A DNA stretch of 64,000 nucleotides from Sternotherus odoratus (lineage: Eukaryota > Chordata > Testudines > Kinosternidae): the NCBI GenBank assembly GCA_032164245.1, contig JAVMKO010000003.1:4846651-4910650 (forward strand), in the 5' to 3' direction. The notes beneath the pieces were generated by a model. That model was not told the origin of the DNA. It saw nothing but the letters and a program-made list of their open reading frames with translations, and did no database searches. Both the position numbers and the translations under genes were made by a program. Shown one piece after another: positions 63,333 through 64,000 of this stretch; position 1 is the stretch's first letter, and each line of letters begins with the position of its first letter.

Positions 63333-64000
63333 CAGGGGTCTCAAACATGTGGCCCGCGAAGCCCTTCCCTGCGGCCCGCGAAGCTCCTTGGGACCCCCCT
63401 CCCCATAGCAGTTTCCAGGATGGAGGGGCCAGAAGCGGTTGCCTGGCTGGGCCACTGCTGATCCCCAGCTACCAGGCACTGCTGCTGCAGCTTCAATGAA
63501 TGAGCTGGGGTGGCGCTTCCCAGGAGCCCTCTGTAGCAGCAGCCCGGAGCGGTAAGCCAGGCTCCCTGCCGCCCTCCCGCCTCCCTCTGTGGGAGGCTTA
63601 CAGCTCCTGGCCGCTGCTGCAGAGGGCTCCTGTGAAGTGCCCTGGCTGGGCTGCTGCCGAGCCCTGGCTTCCCGGCGCTGCTGCTGCTATGGCCTCAGTG
63701 AACAAGCTGGGGTGGCACTTTGCAGGAGCCCTCTGGGCTCGCTGCGCCACCCCCTGCCTGCCATGCTCTGCACTACCGGTATCCCCTGCAGAGTGTACCA
63801 GTCTTGGACAAGGTGTGGCAGGGAGGAGAGATTTAGGGAGCAGGGTTGGGGAGGGAGATTTGGGGATAAGGCGCTGGGTTACAAGGATGAGTGGGGGGAC
63901 ATTTGGAGATGGAGAACAGGGTTATGGGAGGTGAGGGGTGAGATTTAGCGATGGGGTACAGGGATCTGAGTTACAGGGATGAGTGGGTGGAAATTTGGGG
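63333..64000. mobile_element. hAT-type element, 5' part, runs off the window
   Basis: Starts caggggtctcaaacatgtgg, a well-known hAT-type end ('ctcaaac.tgtggcccgcg'). The interior has two diverged copies of a 'ctggggtggc.cttcc.aggagccctct' segment (63500 and 63707) and 'ggtgagatttagg..' phrases. The right end is not in the window. Confidence 0.75.

Noticed and set aside
1..64000. CRISPR arrays, bacterial operons, phage, or plasmid origins
   Set aside because: None present. The window is vertebrate nuclear DNA with spliced genes and interspersed repeats.

Overview
This is nuclear DNA from a vertebrate, most likely a turtle. The evidence is spliced vertebrate genes with GT-AG introns, two CpG-island promoters, many CR1 LINE copies in both orientations, MIR-type SINEs, hAT-like and fold-back MITEs, and solo LTRs of the kind seen in chelonian and crocodilian genomes. 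Nothing looks bacterial or viral beyond endogenous retroelements. Species cannot be fixed from the sequence.

Three known genes are recognised by translating exons and checking splice sites and phase. (1) ELP3, the catalytic Elongator subunit, is on the minus strand: coding exons 1-5 lie at 11233-11215, 9743-9644, 7825-7687, 6245-6175 and 3103-3040, and the gene runs off the left edge. (2) FBXO16, an F-box protein, is on the minus strand: a non-coding first exon near 56972-57060, the ATG at 47247, coding exons at 47.2, 42.7, 37.8, 36.3 and 35.4 kb, and a probable last exon at 19175-18945. (3) FZD3 is represented only by its presumed 5' untranslated exon, with a donor after 57424 on the plus strand, sharing a bidirectional CpG-island promoter with FBXO16. 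Everything right of it is FZD3 intron 1.

A possible unrecognised plus-strand gene lies inside FBXO16 intron 1 (about 52.1-53.6 kb): two neighbouring open frames plus a small in-phase terminal exon, with a solo LTR in its last intron. A separate plus-strand exon-like block is at 32241-32327.

Most of the rest is transposon-derived. The most complete element is a 2.6 kb LTR retrotransposon (26712-29313, minus strand) with near-identical LTRs, a 4-bp target duplication, a tRNA-Leu-type primer site, a polypurine tract, a SCAN-like Gag and a protease-like region, but no reverse transcriptase or integrase. One amber codon lies inside its zinc knuckle. Several solo LTRs (1253, 13078, 23517, 42992, 48846, 53175) and DNA elements (5476, 15961, 21383, 31551, 44474, 51048, 62350) have direct repeats at both ends, so their borders are exact. 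Nesting is common: LTR in CR1, LTR in MITE, hAT in CR1, fold-back in hAT and LTR retrotransposon in CR1.

The layout, left to right, is ELP3 (minus), 7.5 kb of repeats, FBXO16 (minus), shared promoter, FZD3 (plus). FBXO16-FZD3 head-to-head matches mammals. ELP3 placed with its promoter next to the FBXO16 tail, without PNOC or ZNF395 between them, differs from the human order as I recall it.
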